A stretch of 64,000 nt of DNA from assembly GCF_018446385.1 (NCBI RefSeq), contig NC_056003.1, forward strand, positions 18,535,198 to 18,599,197, given 5' to 3'. The notes beneath the pieces are model-generated. The model was not told where the DNA came from. It saw only the letters and a list, made by a program, of their open reading frames with translations, and ran no database searches. The DNA comes from Zingiber officinale. Taxonomy: Eukaryota; Streptophyta; Magnoliopsida; Zingiberales; Zingiberaceae. Shown in pieces: positions 24,187 to 36,009 of this stretch (positions within the stretch are counted from its first letter, which is position 1; every line of letters begins with the position of its first letter). The position numbers and the translations under genes are program-made.

Positions 24187-24542
24187 TCTGTCTCCCTCAA
24201 TTCCAACCAGAGAGAGAGAGGCCCGCTGAAGCAAGTTCGAACCAAAAAAAAAAAAAAACAAAAGCCAATCGAAGGAATACGAGACCGATCCCCCGAAAGA
24301 CGGTTGGGAATTCGCGTGCGAAATAGAAGAAGCCACAAGATCAGAACCTGGCTTGATCGAGAGACAATGAAGGAATATAGGGATCGGGAAGAAGGGAGAT
24401 TGGGAGGCGAAGAGGCCAAAGCGAAGAAACCAAAATTGGGAAGAAAACAATGAAAAAGGAACAAACCAAGAACAGTAAAGCGATCGACAAGGCCGACCAC
24501 GAATCGACGAATAAATATGCCGCTGTAAAAACGATAAAAAAA

Positions 24543-24573
<31 letters not shown>

Positions 24574-24700
24574 CGATGGCGAGGCTCTCCTCATTCACGT
24601 CACAACTTAAGTAACGATTATTTTGCGTGTTGCGTCGTGCGCGGGACATGAAGAGATGCCACGTCAATGTCAACGTCAGCGTCAACGTCTACGGAACGTG
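24187..24700 (-). promoter_or_regulatory. Syntaxin 5' leader and promoter region
   Basis: Upstream of the start codon are CT tracts (GAGAGAGAG on the plus strand at 24210-24220), a 15-16-bp poly-A on the plus strand at 24246-24261 and an (AAAT)n microsatellite at about 24538-24573. The frame continues open upstream as far as 24594, but family comparison supports the ATG at 24186 as start, so this is leader. Confidence 0.45.
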
Positions 24701-24735
24701 TACTGCCCGTTCTGTTGATTTGAGTTTCATGTATT

Positions 24736-25073
24736 TTAGGGCATGTTAAATCTCTAAATCTCATAATTTACCATGTCAATATCACGTAAAAATAAAAAAA
24801 TCTATTATTCTCTCTATAATATTTTTTTTTACTATAATCTTTTTATGTACCTCTATTATAAATATTTAACTTATATTATAAATCATAAATCCAAATGTAA
24901 CACTACTCTATCATTCATTATAATCTCCATCTTAAAAAGAAAAAAATAGATTTGAATTTTTAATACTATTCCTAAATTATAAATCTTAATTCTCAATGGT
25001 TTAAATTTTTTTATTAAGATTTTTTGATTTTATAAATCTCTCATAAAATTTACATTAAAGATGCTCTTAACTA
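24736..25073. repeat. MITE-like AT-rich element, second copy of the 13826 family
   Basis: The right end, read on the minus strand, is GTTAAGAGCATCTTTAATG and the left end has GTTAAATCTCTAAATC. The interior is AT-rich with AGAGATTTATAAAATC. It matches the end of the element at 13826 in opposite orientation. The target duplication was not resolved. Confidence 0.4.
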
Positions 25074-25186
25074 GCATGACCGTTAAATCTTCGGTGATGC
25101 GAAAATCAGTTGACATGACAATGATAATACGAAGATATTAATATAGAGGTAGAGATAGGATCAGACTCACATTTTATAGTTCAACT

Positions 25187-25827
25187 TGTTAGTAATTAGT
25201 CATAAGAGTCAATTATGAGATGATTAAATTTTTTGAGTTACTCATTGAGTTAGACTCGAATGAACCCATCGATTGGATTGAGTCCAATCTGAATTAGATA
25301 CATTGGATTAATGGGTTAGACTCAATAGGTTAGACTTATTAGGTTATTGGATTAATGGTTAATTCAATATAATAATCTAACCCATTAAGAGAAATACAAA
25401 GAGACAAAAACCCTTGATATTCATTTGATGAATATAAATAGATTTTAGATTGAATTTTTCATTAGATGAAAAAAAGAGACTCTTGATCTTCCCTTCTTCT
25501 TCCTCCTCTTCCTCCTTGGTCGAATCTTGATGTTTGGCCGAACCTTCCAAGTGACTAGCACCACAAAGTTGGTTATTCTCCAAATTGAGAGTTCGTGTGA
25601 GACAAATAAAGGATATGTTCGTGTGCATACCGTAGAGGCACGAACACTTAATCGCGTTGAGATCTGCATCCAAAGAAAGGTTGCTGACATGATTGTGAAG
25701 GGCACGCATCAAAGGTACAATCCTCTCATATAAGACTTAGTATATGGTTTCCTTTCACATGGATCTTCTGGAGGAACTAGATGTTTTCCGCTGCACTTTC
25801 GTGTGTTTAGCGCCCTAGTTCCTTACA
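25187..25827 (+). repeat. 5' LTR of the 23-kb nested copia
   Basis: 641-bp LTR, TGTTAG to TTACA. It contains the GATGAATATAAATAGA TATA-like block and a CTTCTTCCTCCTCTTCCTCC tract. The following bases GTTGTATCAGAGCC are the primer-binding site for initiator tRNA-Met. Confidence 0.88.
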
Positions 25828-26212
25828 GTTGTATCAGAGCCACTTACGAAGGCATATACTAAGTTGTTAGAATTTTTATATGTGATATAGAAATTTTATG
25901 ATAGGTTTACTATAATTTGTAAAATTATAAGTCTCGACCAAAAATTGGTGTTTTGTTGAGAACGAAACATAGTTGGTGTTGTGACCAGCAAGGTCTCTGC
26001 CAAAGGTATTTTGTTGGGAACGAAACATAGTTGGTATTGTGGGCAGTAAGGTTTCAGGTATGGCAACAATTCATACAATGAGTGTGCGAAATAATTTTTC
26101 GCTGGGGGCGCTGCCCCCTCAACCCCGCAACGGGCGCTGCCCCCTTGACCCCGCCCACTAACCGGCTAACGAGATCACCATGGCGTTACGGCTCATAATT
26201 AGTTGTTGAAAT

Positions 26213-27749
26213 TGTTGGTGCAATATTCTCTAGGTCAAGGTTGACCTGGTTGACTGAACTTGAATTAGTTCAAGCTCGAGTCTTGATGTTTGGGTTTCGA
26301 TGTTTGACAATACATGGAGATGACACATGGAGATTGCAGGTGCAATTGTTCATGTGGGGAGATTGTGAAGGAGAGTCAAGTAGGTCAAGGTTAACTGGAT
26401 ACTTGATTGGAAAATTCTGGTGAGTGAAGCCAGGTGAAAATCCTAGTGAGTGAAGCTAGGCAGAAGGAAAGTCCTGGTGAGTGAAGTCAGGCAGATGAGA
26501 AGTCCTAGTGAGTGAAGCTAGGCAGAAGGAAAGTCTTGGTGAGTGAAGCTAGGTAGAAGGAAAGTCCTGGTGAGTGAAGCCAGGCAGATGAGAAGTCCTA
26601 GTGAGTGAAGCTAGGCAGAAGGAAAGTCCTGGTGAGTGAAGCCAAGCACGGGAAATCCAGGTGGATCAAAGTTGATCGAACACCTGGTGGAGATAAGTCC
26701 AAGTGGGTCAAAGGGATTGACCAGACACTTGGCACGAGGAGAAAAGTCCAAGGGGTTAAAGGGATTGACCGGACACTTGGTGAGGAAGTCCTAACAGGTC
26801 AAGGGTGACCGGATGCTAGGTATGATGTACCAACAGGTCATGGTTGACCGGATGTTGGTTTAGGGGACTTTGGACTTGGTTTTGGGCAAAAACCTTGAGC
26901 TAGATCGATCAGCCGATCGATTGGCTCATGCCCAATCGATCGGCTGGTCGATTGGATGAGTCCTCGTGACAAGCCTCCTCCTAATCGATCAGTGGATCGA
27001 TTGGGAGAAGCTCGCGATCGCACAGAATAGCTCTGGATCGATCGGCTGATCGATTCAGAGCCTCCAATCGATCAGCCGACCGATTGGGAGCTGCGATTCT
27101 GCGCGATAAGCCCTGGATCGATCGGCCGATCGATTCAGGCAATTCCTAAGAGCACAGAGGCGCTCTGGATCGATCGATCGATCCAAAGCCTCCCCAATCG
27201 ATTGGGAGCAATCCAATCGATTGGGATTCGACCGTTGGCGCTGGATAAAGACGTTGGCGTGCGATTTCGTCGATAGAACACACACAGAACTCTTGGCTTT
27301 CTTCTCCAGCGACACCAGCGATTCCACAGCTTCTCCACAGAGTTCTCACCGCTAGTTCTTGAAGATTCTTGAAGGCTTGTGCTGGTGCATGTCCAAGTCA
27401 AGAGGCGAGAAAGAAGTTAGGGTTAGGGTTTCTTGTGCAAACTTGTAAGATCTTATTGTATTTTGTTTCCCTTTCCTTTCTTCTTGTACTGAGAGCTTGT
27501 AAGGCTTCTCCGCCTTCGGTAGTTACCGAAAAGGAGTGTTTACATAGCGGAGGATGCGTGAGTGTGTGAATCTTTGGACTAATCACCTATTCTTGAGGTG
27601 GATACCAAGTAAATCCCTAAAGTTAGCGTTGTTGTGTTGTTTCTTATATTTCCGCTGCACATCATCCCAAGAAGCGAGCAACGATGAGCACGAGATCGCG
27701 CCGAGCTATTCACCCCCCCCCCCCTCTAGCTATATTTTCGGTCCCAATA
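26213..27749 (+). mobile_element. Solo LTR (1.5 kb) with GAAAT target duplication
   Basis: Starts TGTTGG and ends CCAATA (an eroded CCAACA). It is flanked by perfect GAAAT duplications (26208-26212, 27750-27754) inside the leader of the 23-kb copia. It contains a 31-bp minisatellite (26412-26654), a second set of GGGATTGACCGGACACTTGG repeats (26700-26870), an ATCGAT-rich block (26900-27235) and a 14-15-base poly-C near 27711-27724 close to its 3' end. The GAGCTATTCACCCCC ending fits a copia LTR of the SIRE-like type in plus orientation. Open frames within it are not genes. Confidence 0.85.
26412..26654 (+). repeat. 31-bp minisatellite inside solo LTR
   Basis: About eight tandem copies of a unit like GTCCTGGTGAGTGAAGCCAG followed by GCAGATGAGAA or GCAGAAGGAAA. 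Two unit variants alternate, suggesting amplification of a two-unit block. Confidence 0.8.
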
Positions 27750-28329
27750 GAAATTATAGTAGATTTATGTCATAAGGATATTGTGAATATAAATATGACA
27801 TGGTGGATGGTTATGACCTTTAACCCCAATATAATTGGATGTGTTGTAATTCATAATACGATCTGCGTGTTATGCCTTCATATTTTATCACTCTTGTTGT
27901 AAATTTAGGCTACACTCGAATGTAACTCGAGTTTCTTTAGTTTTTGTAATGTACAAATTAGAGAATAATTAGTCTATTGCACAACGGTGAAAAAGGAAGA
28001 AGGACAATAACACATGACGACTAAGGAAACACTTGGAGAAGATGCTTAGACCTAAGTTGACTTTTCGATCTTCTCATTGGCTTGAGAGGATTGTAGATTA
28101 TGGGGTCATAATCATGTCACATTTAATTTAGTATATATGTTGATGTATGCCATGATATGCCATAAATGTATGTGATGCATGTGTAGCTATCATAATTAGG
28201 TCATTTTCATATGACTACTAAAGTTTGGTACTCACTACTACCTCGATCTTGTAGTCAAGTTTTGCTAAAGCAAAGTGACTCGTTTTATCTTGGTAGAGTG
28301 TGATAGGATAATTGTGATGTCCAAATATT

Positions 28330-29190
28330 AAACTTTGGGTGTGACTTAATTAAGTTGAGAACTTAGAGGCATATCCTATATGATAAAATTCAATTATACT
28401 AGTCTTGGATGATTATCCAAAGCTAACTCAAGATGTGTTATAATGTGGATTTCATAAGATGGGTCAATCAACAAATAGTCTTGTTCACTCAATGATACAA
28501 GAGTTACATAGGATGTAATTGGTAAACATTGTCTACCTAAGTAGGGGTGTCAATTCGGGTGGGTCGGGTCGAGTTGAGTTTTTTTTTTAACCCAACCCGA
28601 ACCCGACCCAAACCCGAGTTCAACCCAAAACACCTAAACTCAAACCCGAACCCGACCAACTCAATCAACCCGAACCCGACCCATATAACCCAAAAATCTG
28701 ATTCAAAATGACTTTTTTGGGTTATTTTCCCTATAATTCTTCACTTTTATCTCAATGCTCCATCATTATCATACAAACATGATATTAATATACATAAAAA
28801 CATCTAAAATTTTAAAATAAAATTTGATTTAACCCTAAAAACCCCCCACAAAACGCTATATTTAAGTCAACTCGGGTCAACCTGAACCCGACTCGACCCA
28901 ACCCGAAAATTTTTAAGTCTCCAACCCGAACCGGAAAATGCCCAACCCGAACTTGATTTTTTTTTAGTCGACTCGGGTTGGGTCGTCGAGTCGGGTTCAT
29001 TTTTGACACTCATATACCTAAGTTATACAAATCTTAAGCGATTAGCCAAAACTAACTCAAGACAAGGTATAATATTGATCTTATTCAATTAGTATACGTT
29101 GTCTACCTAAGTAATACAAGTGTTGGGTGATTAGCCAAAGCTAACTCAAGATGAGGTATAATATGGATCTTGTCCCACTTGAATGTCTTT
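28330..29190 (+). repeat. Leader tandem repeats of the 23-kb copia
   Basis: Three copies of about 100 bp share AGCTAACTCAAGATGAGGTA followed by TAATATGGATCTT, and TTGTCTACCTAAGTAATACAAG (about 28390, 29030, 29130). The first interval is lengthened by the MITE at 28543-29014. Confidence 0.65.
28543..29014. mobile_element. MITE with perfect 9-bp target duplication
   Basis: 472 bp between perfect direct repeats TACCTAAGT (28534-28542 and 29015-29023). The ends are AGGGGTGTCAATTCGGGT and, as reverse complement, TATGAGTGTCAAAAATGAAC, with the shared core GTGTCAA. The interior is dense in AACCCGAACCCGACCC on one side and CTCGGGTTGGGTCG on the other, forming long inverted repeats. A 9-bp duplication fits Mutator-like transposition. 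No coding capacity. Confidence 0.85.
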
Positions 29191-29325
29191 GCTCCTAGGT
29201 TTAGAGCTCGTAGTAACTTGCTTCTACTAAACTTTAGAATTCAGTGGGAGAATCATTTAATTAAAGGCCTAATTAAGTAATCCGAATATGATACTTATTT
29301 CTACATTTTATTATTGTAGATCACC

Positions 29326-30200
29326 ATGTCATTTAATACATCGAATACACTCTCACTACGATCTGTCCTTGATATGGACAAGCTCAATGGAGCTAACTTC
29401 CTAGACTAGTACAGAAACTTGAGAATAGTTCTCAAGCAAGAAAGAAAACGGTATGCCCTAGAGTAGCTCATTCCTGAAGCACCCCCCACTACTTCCACTA
29501 GAGATGATAAGAATGCTTATACGAAGCATCAAGATAATGCATTAGATGTATCATGCTTTATGCTCGCCACCATGAACTCTAAGCTTCAGAAGCAACATGA
29601 GAACATGGATGCTTATGATATGGTTGAACATCTTAGATAACTATATCAAGGACAAGCAAGGCATGAGAGATTTGAGATCTCTAAGGCACTGGTTCAATGA
29701 AAGATGCAAGAAGGCAGCCCCGTAGGGCCTTATGTGCTCAAAATGATCAGGTATGTGGTGAATCTACAAAGGTTGGGATTCCCACTAGGTCAAGAATTAC
29801 CCACTGACCTTATTTTACAATCATTGCCTGAGAACTACAGTCAGTTTATCATGAACTACAACATGAATGAAATTAACAAACCACTATCTGAGATGTTGAG
29901 CATGCACGTTGAGAACTGCTGAACTTAACCTTGAGAAGACAAAGCCTAGTACCATTTTGATGATGCAAAAGGGCAAAGGCAAATGGAAGCCCAAAGGTAA
30001 GGGTAGGACCCAAGCCAAAGACAAGGGCAAGTCTCATGCATTGAAACCCAAAAGTGGAGTTGCTAAGGAAGGAACCTACTTCCACTGTAGTGAGACTGGA
30101 CATTGGAAGAGGAACTATAAGGTGTACCTAGAGAAACTGAAACGGAAGAGAAGTGAGACTTCTGTCTCAGATATATATGTTATAGAAGTCAATCTATCTA
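29326..30200 (+). pseudogene. gag of the 23-kb copia
   Basis: Starts at an ATG with a typical copia N terminus (SVLDMDKLNGANF). A UBN2-like region follows (LILQSLPENYSQFIMNYNM at 29810-29870), then a frameshift near 29910, a Lys/Gly-rich basic linker and a damaged zinc knuckle at about 30078-30122 (YFHCSETGHWKRNY). In the knuckle both outer cysteines read Tyr, each explained by a single G-to-A change. Several TAG/TAA stops fall in the first third. Not functional. Confidence 0.8.
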
Positions 30201-30346
30201 TTTTTTTCTTCATGGGTATTAGATACCGAGTGTGCATCTCACATTTGTACTAATGTGTAGAGGCTGAGAAATAGTAGATCATTGACAAAGGGTGAAGTGG
30301 ACATACGAGTAGGCAATGACGCAAGAGTTGTTGCTGTAGCTGTACG

Positions 30347-32920
30347 TGTTAGAATGTATATTAAAAGTCTAGATGTATAAACATTTATTTTGAAATAAGA
30401 ATCACATTGGTCAAATGTCTACATCTATATGCTAAATGTAGTTGTTCATTTAATTTATATTGAAGATAATATGGTGTGTGGTGCCACACAGAATATCATG
30501 CTATCAGTTCCTTATAAATTATAAATAGTTGCTCACAACCAAGATGGAATGTGGCAAACCATTGGAATGATTGTAGTGTAATTTAGTATTAGTTTATCTT
30601 GACTATAAAATTACATTAGTACACTCTGAGTGTATTGAGCAGGACCATTTGAGGTTGTTCTTTTTATACTGATTGTAAAACAGAACAGGACCTCTATTAT
30701 TATGAAAGTGTGTACTCTTAATCATGATATAATAACAAGAACGTATACTTAATATTTATTTCTTTAATTTATCAAAGGGTGAGATTTAGTTCCTTAAATC
30801 AAAAGGTCTGATAAGTTGGGAAATGATATTATTTATATGATGTGTTGTTGATTATAGAATGAAATTATGTCCTAGTGATCTAGGTTGGTGATGTCCTCTT
30901 GAGAAGCTCATAAGGATTGTCATGTAAATCCTGCAGGTGGACTTAGTCCGACATGACAATAAAGTTAAGTGGTACTACTCTTGGAGCTAGATATTAATTA
31001 AGTGAGTTGTCAGTAACTCATTTAATTAGTGGACATTCGATATTTTCAACACAGGGAGATTAACACACTCATAATTAGAAGGAGCCTATATTATAATATG
31101 GGATTGGTGCAGTAGTGCAATAATAACTCCTTAGTGGTATGAGTTATTATTGATGAACTTGAGTTGGGTGTTCGGGGCGAACACGGGAAGCTCAAGCTCA
31201 TCGGGAGACTAAAACTAATTCCTCCTCTCGGTCCCTGTTGTAGCCTCTTATTTATAAAGTCTTATATCTACCCAAAGCCCAGCTTCTTAACCAAGCTAAA
31301 GGGTCGGCCACACCCTTGCTTGGAGCCCAAGCAAGGGGTCGGTTAAGCCAAGCTCGGAGCCCAAGCTAGGGTCGGCCAAGCCTTTCTTGGTGCCCAAGTA
31401 AGGGGCCGACCATCCACACATAGAAAAGGAAGTTTTATTTTTTTTGTAAAATCTTTCCTTTTATAAAGATCCATTAAAAGGATGATTTTAATTATAAAAC
31501 TTTCCTTTTTTAGATCGGTCACAAAAGGAAATAAAATGAAGTTTTTATTTTGTTAAAAACTTTCCTTTTATTATGCTTCCCACATGGTTTTAAAAGAGAG
31601 TTTTAAATTTTAAAATATTTCCTTTTATAGCTTTCTACAAAAAAATTAAAAGAGAGATTTGAAATCTTTCCTTATTTGTAGTTATCTATAATGTTTAAAA
31701 GAAAGATTTTAATTTTAAACTTTTCTTTTTTTATAACCATGATATAAAAGGAGTTTTATTTTAAATCTTTTCTTTTATAGGCATCCACAAAAAGATTTAA
31801 AAGAGAAGATTTTAATTTTATAAAACATGTCTTTTATAGCTAACCACAAAAGGGATTTTAAAAGAGAGATTTTAATTTTTTTGTTTAAAATATTTCCTTG
31901 TTTGATGCACAAGTGGTGGCCGACCATGTAAAGGAATAAAAGGAAGTTTTAATTTTTTGTTTTAAAACTTTCTTTTTTTGAATTCACTAAGGATTATAAA
32001 AAAGAGGGAGAGAGTGCCTCATTGAGAACAACCTAAGCCTTGCATCCTCTCTATTGTGGTCGAAATTCCTCTCTTCTATTCCCTTGGTGGCCGACCCTCT
32101 TCCTTCTCTCTTCTCCTTTTGTTTTCTTTCTTGGAGGCCGGCAGCATCAAGCTTGGTTTTCTCTTGGTGGCCGGTTGCTTGAAGGAGAAGAAGAAGAGAA
32201 GGAAGCTCTCTTGTCTAGCATCCCTTGGAGGTTAGTTGGTGGCCGAAACTTGGAAGCAAAGGAAGAAGCTTGGGCGTGGATTTCATCTTGGTAGATCGTC
32301 ACCCACACAACGTCCAAGAGGAGGAGAGGAATATAATAGAAGATCAAGAGGTCTATAAGCTACTAAGAAAGGTATAACTAGTTATTTGTTTCCGCATCAT
32401 AGCTAGTTCATCTTCTTTGTATAGATCTTGAAAAACCAAACACAAGAGACTATTGGTTTTAGGTTATCGTTTTATTATCGATTTCATTTTTCGATTTCAT
32501 ATTTCGATATTGTACTTCTATTGAGGTATCTGTAGTTAAACCTAGTTTACTGTAAGAAGTTAAATATCCAATTTCTTTAAAAGACTTTGTCCATGAAGTG
32601 GTGGATGATCACATACCCAAGAAGGCCTAGTGCCTCGCCGTGTTTAACTTGGAAGTCGATCTTTGAAATAGATATTTAATTAACTTCTGTAATATGGTTT
32701 AACTTATGAAGAACATATCGATTAAACTTGGAGTAAAAATGTTAAGTATCGTTTCTAATCCAAGTTTAACTTCTAAAGGATAATTTGGATTAATAATGTT
32801 AAGCATCATTTACAATCCAAATTTAACTTCAGTAGAGCACATAGGTAGCTAGGATAGTTCTATGCTTGTACAAATTTTTGTACAGGGGAACTAGAACGGT
32901 ATTCCGAGTAGCAACCAACA
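30347..32920 (+). repeat. 5' LTR (2.57 kb) of nested copia
   Basis: Very long LTR. Its central part (about 31430-31990) is built of degenerate repeats of TTTTAAAAGAGAGATTTTAA and AAATCTTTCCTTTTATAG. A GGTCGGCCAAGC-type block lies at 31300-31420 and a GC-richer CTTGGTGGCCGACC region at 32080-32240. The minus-strand solo LTR at 39354-41987 is a full-length relative of similar size, so 2.6 kb is the true LTR length of this family. Confidence 0.85.
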
Positions 32921-33827
32921 ATTTGTATCAGAGCTAGGTTTATGCCTCTGTGTATTTGGTTTTTAGTTTAATTATGAACATGTCATACATCTTTTAGGCA
33001 TGAAAATAGTAGGATGTGTAAATAGATTAACTCTGTGGTTGTAGGCTCCAACTATTATTGTCTATTGTGTTTATGTGTGATTGGACCCTCGGACATGTCG
33101 AGGTTATTTTATGTGTATGCATGATTGTATTTATTAAATATAGCAGGAGCTGTATTAGTTTTAGGATTTTATATTTTGTTCGATCTAGACTTTATGTACA
33201 TTCCTTTGTGGAATATAGGATCGATATATGTAAAATTTTATTTTTATCGTGGATCGTATCCTTGCGAGGCGTGGTGCTATTTGAGGACCAGAGGCACAGC
33301 GGAAAAGGAAGCTCGATGGACGCAACAATATGAGCCCTAAGGCTGGCATCTAGGTTTGACGACTGCTAAGGCTGGTGGCACACGGAGGACAGCTATGGAT
33401 GAGGCAATAATAGTTGGAAAATTAGTTTTCATATTTATTACCTTTTATGCTGTGATGTGCTGTGTTTGTGTGCATGTTAAAATTCCTCATTTCTAAATAA
33501 CTAAGTGAGAGAGGAATTAATTAAATTCCACGGTCTCCATTACTGGTTTGTAAGTGATGCATTCAAACTTGCGCGTTGGTTCTGAGTGCCTTCCTCCACA
33601 TCAGATGAGTTTATTTGCGGATCACTAGATCAAACTTCCTTAATGGATGATTATAGGAAATTATTTAGGAGCGTGTGATCTTCTCCATCTGACGCGGTAC
33701 AATCCTATTTAATAGACTTAGTATCAAGTAATGATATACACTTAGGCATATTTAATAATATCCTCCCCATCGGAGTCACTGCTATTATTTGTGTGACCGA
33801 AGAAAAATCAACTATTAATTTGTCATA

Positions 33828-34330
33828 AAGTTAGGTTGACAAAATAAAATTAATGAGTAAAACCTCCTCTTACAAATGATTGAATTTGTATACGTCCACA
33901 CTATTGTGGCATACAAAATTCACTGTGTTTGAGGCAATAAAGTTAGGTTGACAAGATAATTAATGGGTAAATCCCTCCTCTTACAAATATTTGAATTTGT
34001 ATACGTCCACACTATCGTGGCATACAAAATTCATGGTGTTTGAGGTGTTGGTAAATTTAAATGATATTGTTTGAGGAATCAATATTATTTTAAATTCTAA
34101 GATTTTGACCAAATGTTTGATCGAAGATAGACTAACTATTAATTTTATTTGTCATAAAGTTAGGTCGACAAGATAATAAAATTAATGGGTAAAATCTCCT
34201 CTTACAAATGTATGAGTTTGTATACGTCCACACTAACGTGACATACAAAATTCACAGTATTTTAAGGTGTTGATGAATTTAAATGATATTGAGGAATCAA
34301 TATTATTTTAAGGTCTTGACCAAATATTTT
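33828..34330 (+). repeat. Leader tandem repeats of nested copia
   Basis: Three copies (about 33828, 33946, 34150) share AAAGTTAGGTTGACAAGATAA, CCTCTTACAAATG and the hairpin-like GTCCACACTATCGTGGCATAC. They lie between the primer site and gag. Confidence 0.7.
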
Positions 34331-34493
34331 GTGATTTTTAGGATTTCAAATGTTTACCAATCCCCTAGCTGTTATATTAGAGAATACACTTACAAGTCCC
34401 AATTATATTGATTGGAAATAAAAAGTAGACTGTTCTCATAAAATTGAGAACAATAAATGTGTATCCTATTCATTAGTTGATGAAACATATTTA

Positions 34494-35880
34494 GTGGTGC
34501 TATCTACCAGTACCTGGTGTGTAGATACAGAAGCTACTGATAATGTCTGTAATTCATTGCAAGGGTTCCAGGAAACCCGACTACTACATGAAGGGGAAAT
34601 CACCGTCTACATGGGCAATGCTACGAAAGTGGCGACTGTTGCAGTGGGAGATGTTTATTTATCTTTTGATAAGAATAAAATATTGATTTTGAGAAATTAT
34701 CTTTACGTACCAAGTTTTAGAAAGAACTTGATTTCAGTTTCTAAACTATTTAAGGATGGATATACTGTCTCTTTTGATGACAAAGTTGTTATCAAGGATA
34801 AAAAGGAAAGTTATCTATTCTGGTATGTTGATTGGCAATTTATATTAAATCCAATAACTCCCATGATGCAATAAATGGAAATTAATAACACATCTTCTAA
34901 TAAGAGAAAGCAACCTTCGGACATGAACCAAATATATCTTTGACATCTAAGGCTAGGTCATATTAACTTAAGTAGGATTCAAAGGTTAATAGCCGATGGA
35001 CTTTTAGATTCATTGGTGGTGCAAAACTTTCCAACCTGTGAGTCTTGCTTGGAAGGAAAAATGACCAAGAGACCTTTTAAGGCTAAGGTGTATAGAGCCA
35101 AAGATGTGTTGGAATTGGTTCATTCTGATTTATGTGGACCTATGACTATCCAGGTAAGAGGTGGTTTTGAATATTTCATCATTTTTATAGACGACTATTT
35201 GAGATACAGGTACATTTACTTGATGCGCCGCAAGTCTGAGTGCTTTGATGAGTTCAAAGAGTACAAGGCTGATGTGGAGAAACGTCATGGTAAAAGTATC
35301 AAGACACTACGGTCTGATCGTGGTGGAGAGTACCTCTTAGGAGAGTTTAGGAATTACTTATCAGAGGCTGGGATTCAATCCCAATTGTCTGCACCTGGTA
35401 CACCCCAATAGAATGGTGTGGCTGAACGAAAGAATATGACTCTTATGGAAATGGTTAGATCGATGATGAGTTATTCTGAATTACCAAATTTGTTTTGGGT
35501 ATATGCTCTGGAAATGGCAGCGTACATTCTGAACTTAGTACCTTCTAAATCAGTATCCTCTACTCCCACATAACTATGGAATGAGCGTAAGCCTAGTCTA
35601 AGACATGTTCGGATTTAGGAAAGTCCAGCACATGTGCTAAAGGGAGATACTGATAAGTTAGAATCACGTACAGAAGTCCGCTTGTTTGTGGGATATCCTA
35701 AAGGAACGAAAGGTGGTTTGTTTTATAGTTCTAAAGATCAAAAGGTCATTGTTAGCACCAATGTCCGATTTTTAGAAGAGGACTATGCAATGAACCACTA
35801 GCCCATGAGTGAAATTGTTCTAGAAGAAATGAAAGAGGACACGTCTATTTTAGTACCAACAGTGTAAGATGAAATATCAC
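34494..35880 (+). pseudogene. protease-integrase region of nested copia
   Basis: The protease core is degraded: DTEATDN (about 34520) stands where DSGATDH is usual. The GAG-pre-integrase part follows (YLYVPSFRKNLISVSKLF, 34700-34760). The zinc-binding region LRLGHINLSRIQ with CESC (35038-35050) has a stop just before it. The integrase core (35100-35411) keeps HSDLCGPM, FIIFIDDYLR and TLRSDRGGEYL. A stop at 35409 precedes NGVAERKN with the third acidic residue. Later stops break the C-terminal part. Confidence 0.78.
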
Positions 35881-36009
35881 AAGAAACTGCAACACGTATT
35901 ATAAATGATGCACAACTACAGGCAGATCCTCATCGTAGTGGGAGGGTTGTTAGGCAACCTGAAAGATTCATATTTTTGGGAGAGTCTTCGTACTTGATCT
36001 CAGGTAAAC

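Noticed and set aside
23995..24594. Minus-strand open frame of 199 codons as a longer syntaxin first exon
   Set aside because: The upstream part is leader-like (AAAT repeats, poly-T, hydrophobic low-complexity translation). The family N terminus starts at the ATG at 24186, and the frame reads only a few codons into the intron after the donor at 23998.
26100..26160. GC-rich GGGCGCTGCCCCC repeats as a possible rRNA or organelle fragment
   Set aside because: Only two short direct repeats in the leader of the 23-kb copia, with no match to rRNA or organelle sequence that I recognise.
26412..26654. CRISPR-like regular repeat
   Set aside because: Units of 31 bp are directly adjacent, with no unique spacers, in a plant LTR; it is a minisatellite.
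28560..28700. Interstitial telomere repeats
   Set aside because: The units are CCCGAA/CCCGAC rather than CCCTAAA, and the tract is bounded by a 9-bp target duplication, so it is part of a MITE.
32040..32347. Short open frames on both strands near 32.0-32.3 kb
   Set aside because: They lie within the 2.6-kb LTR; related frames recur in the solo LTR at 39920-40307.
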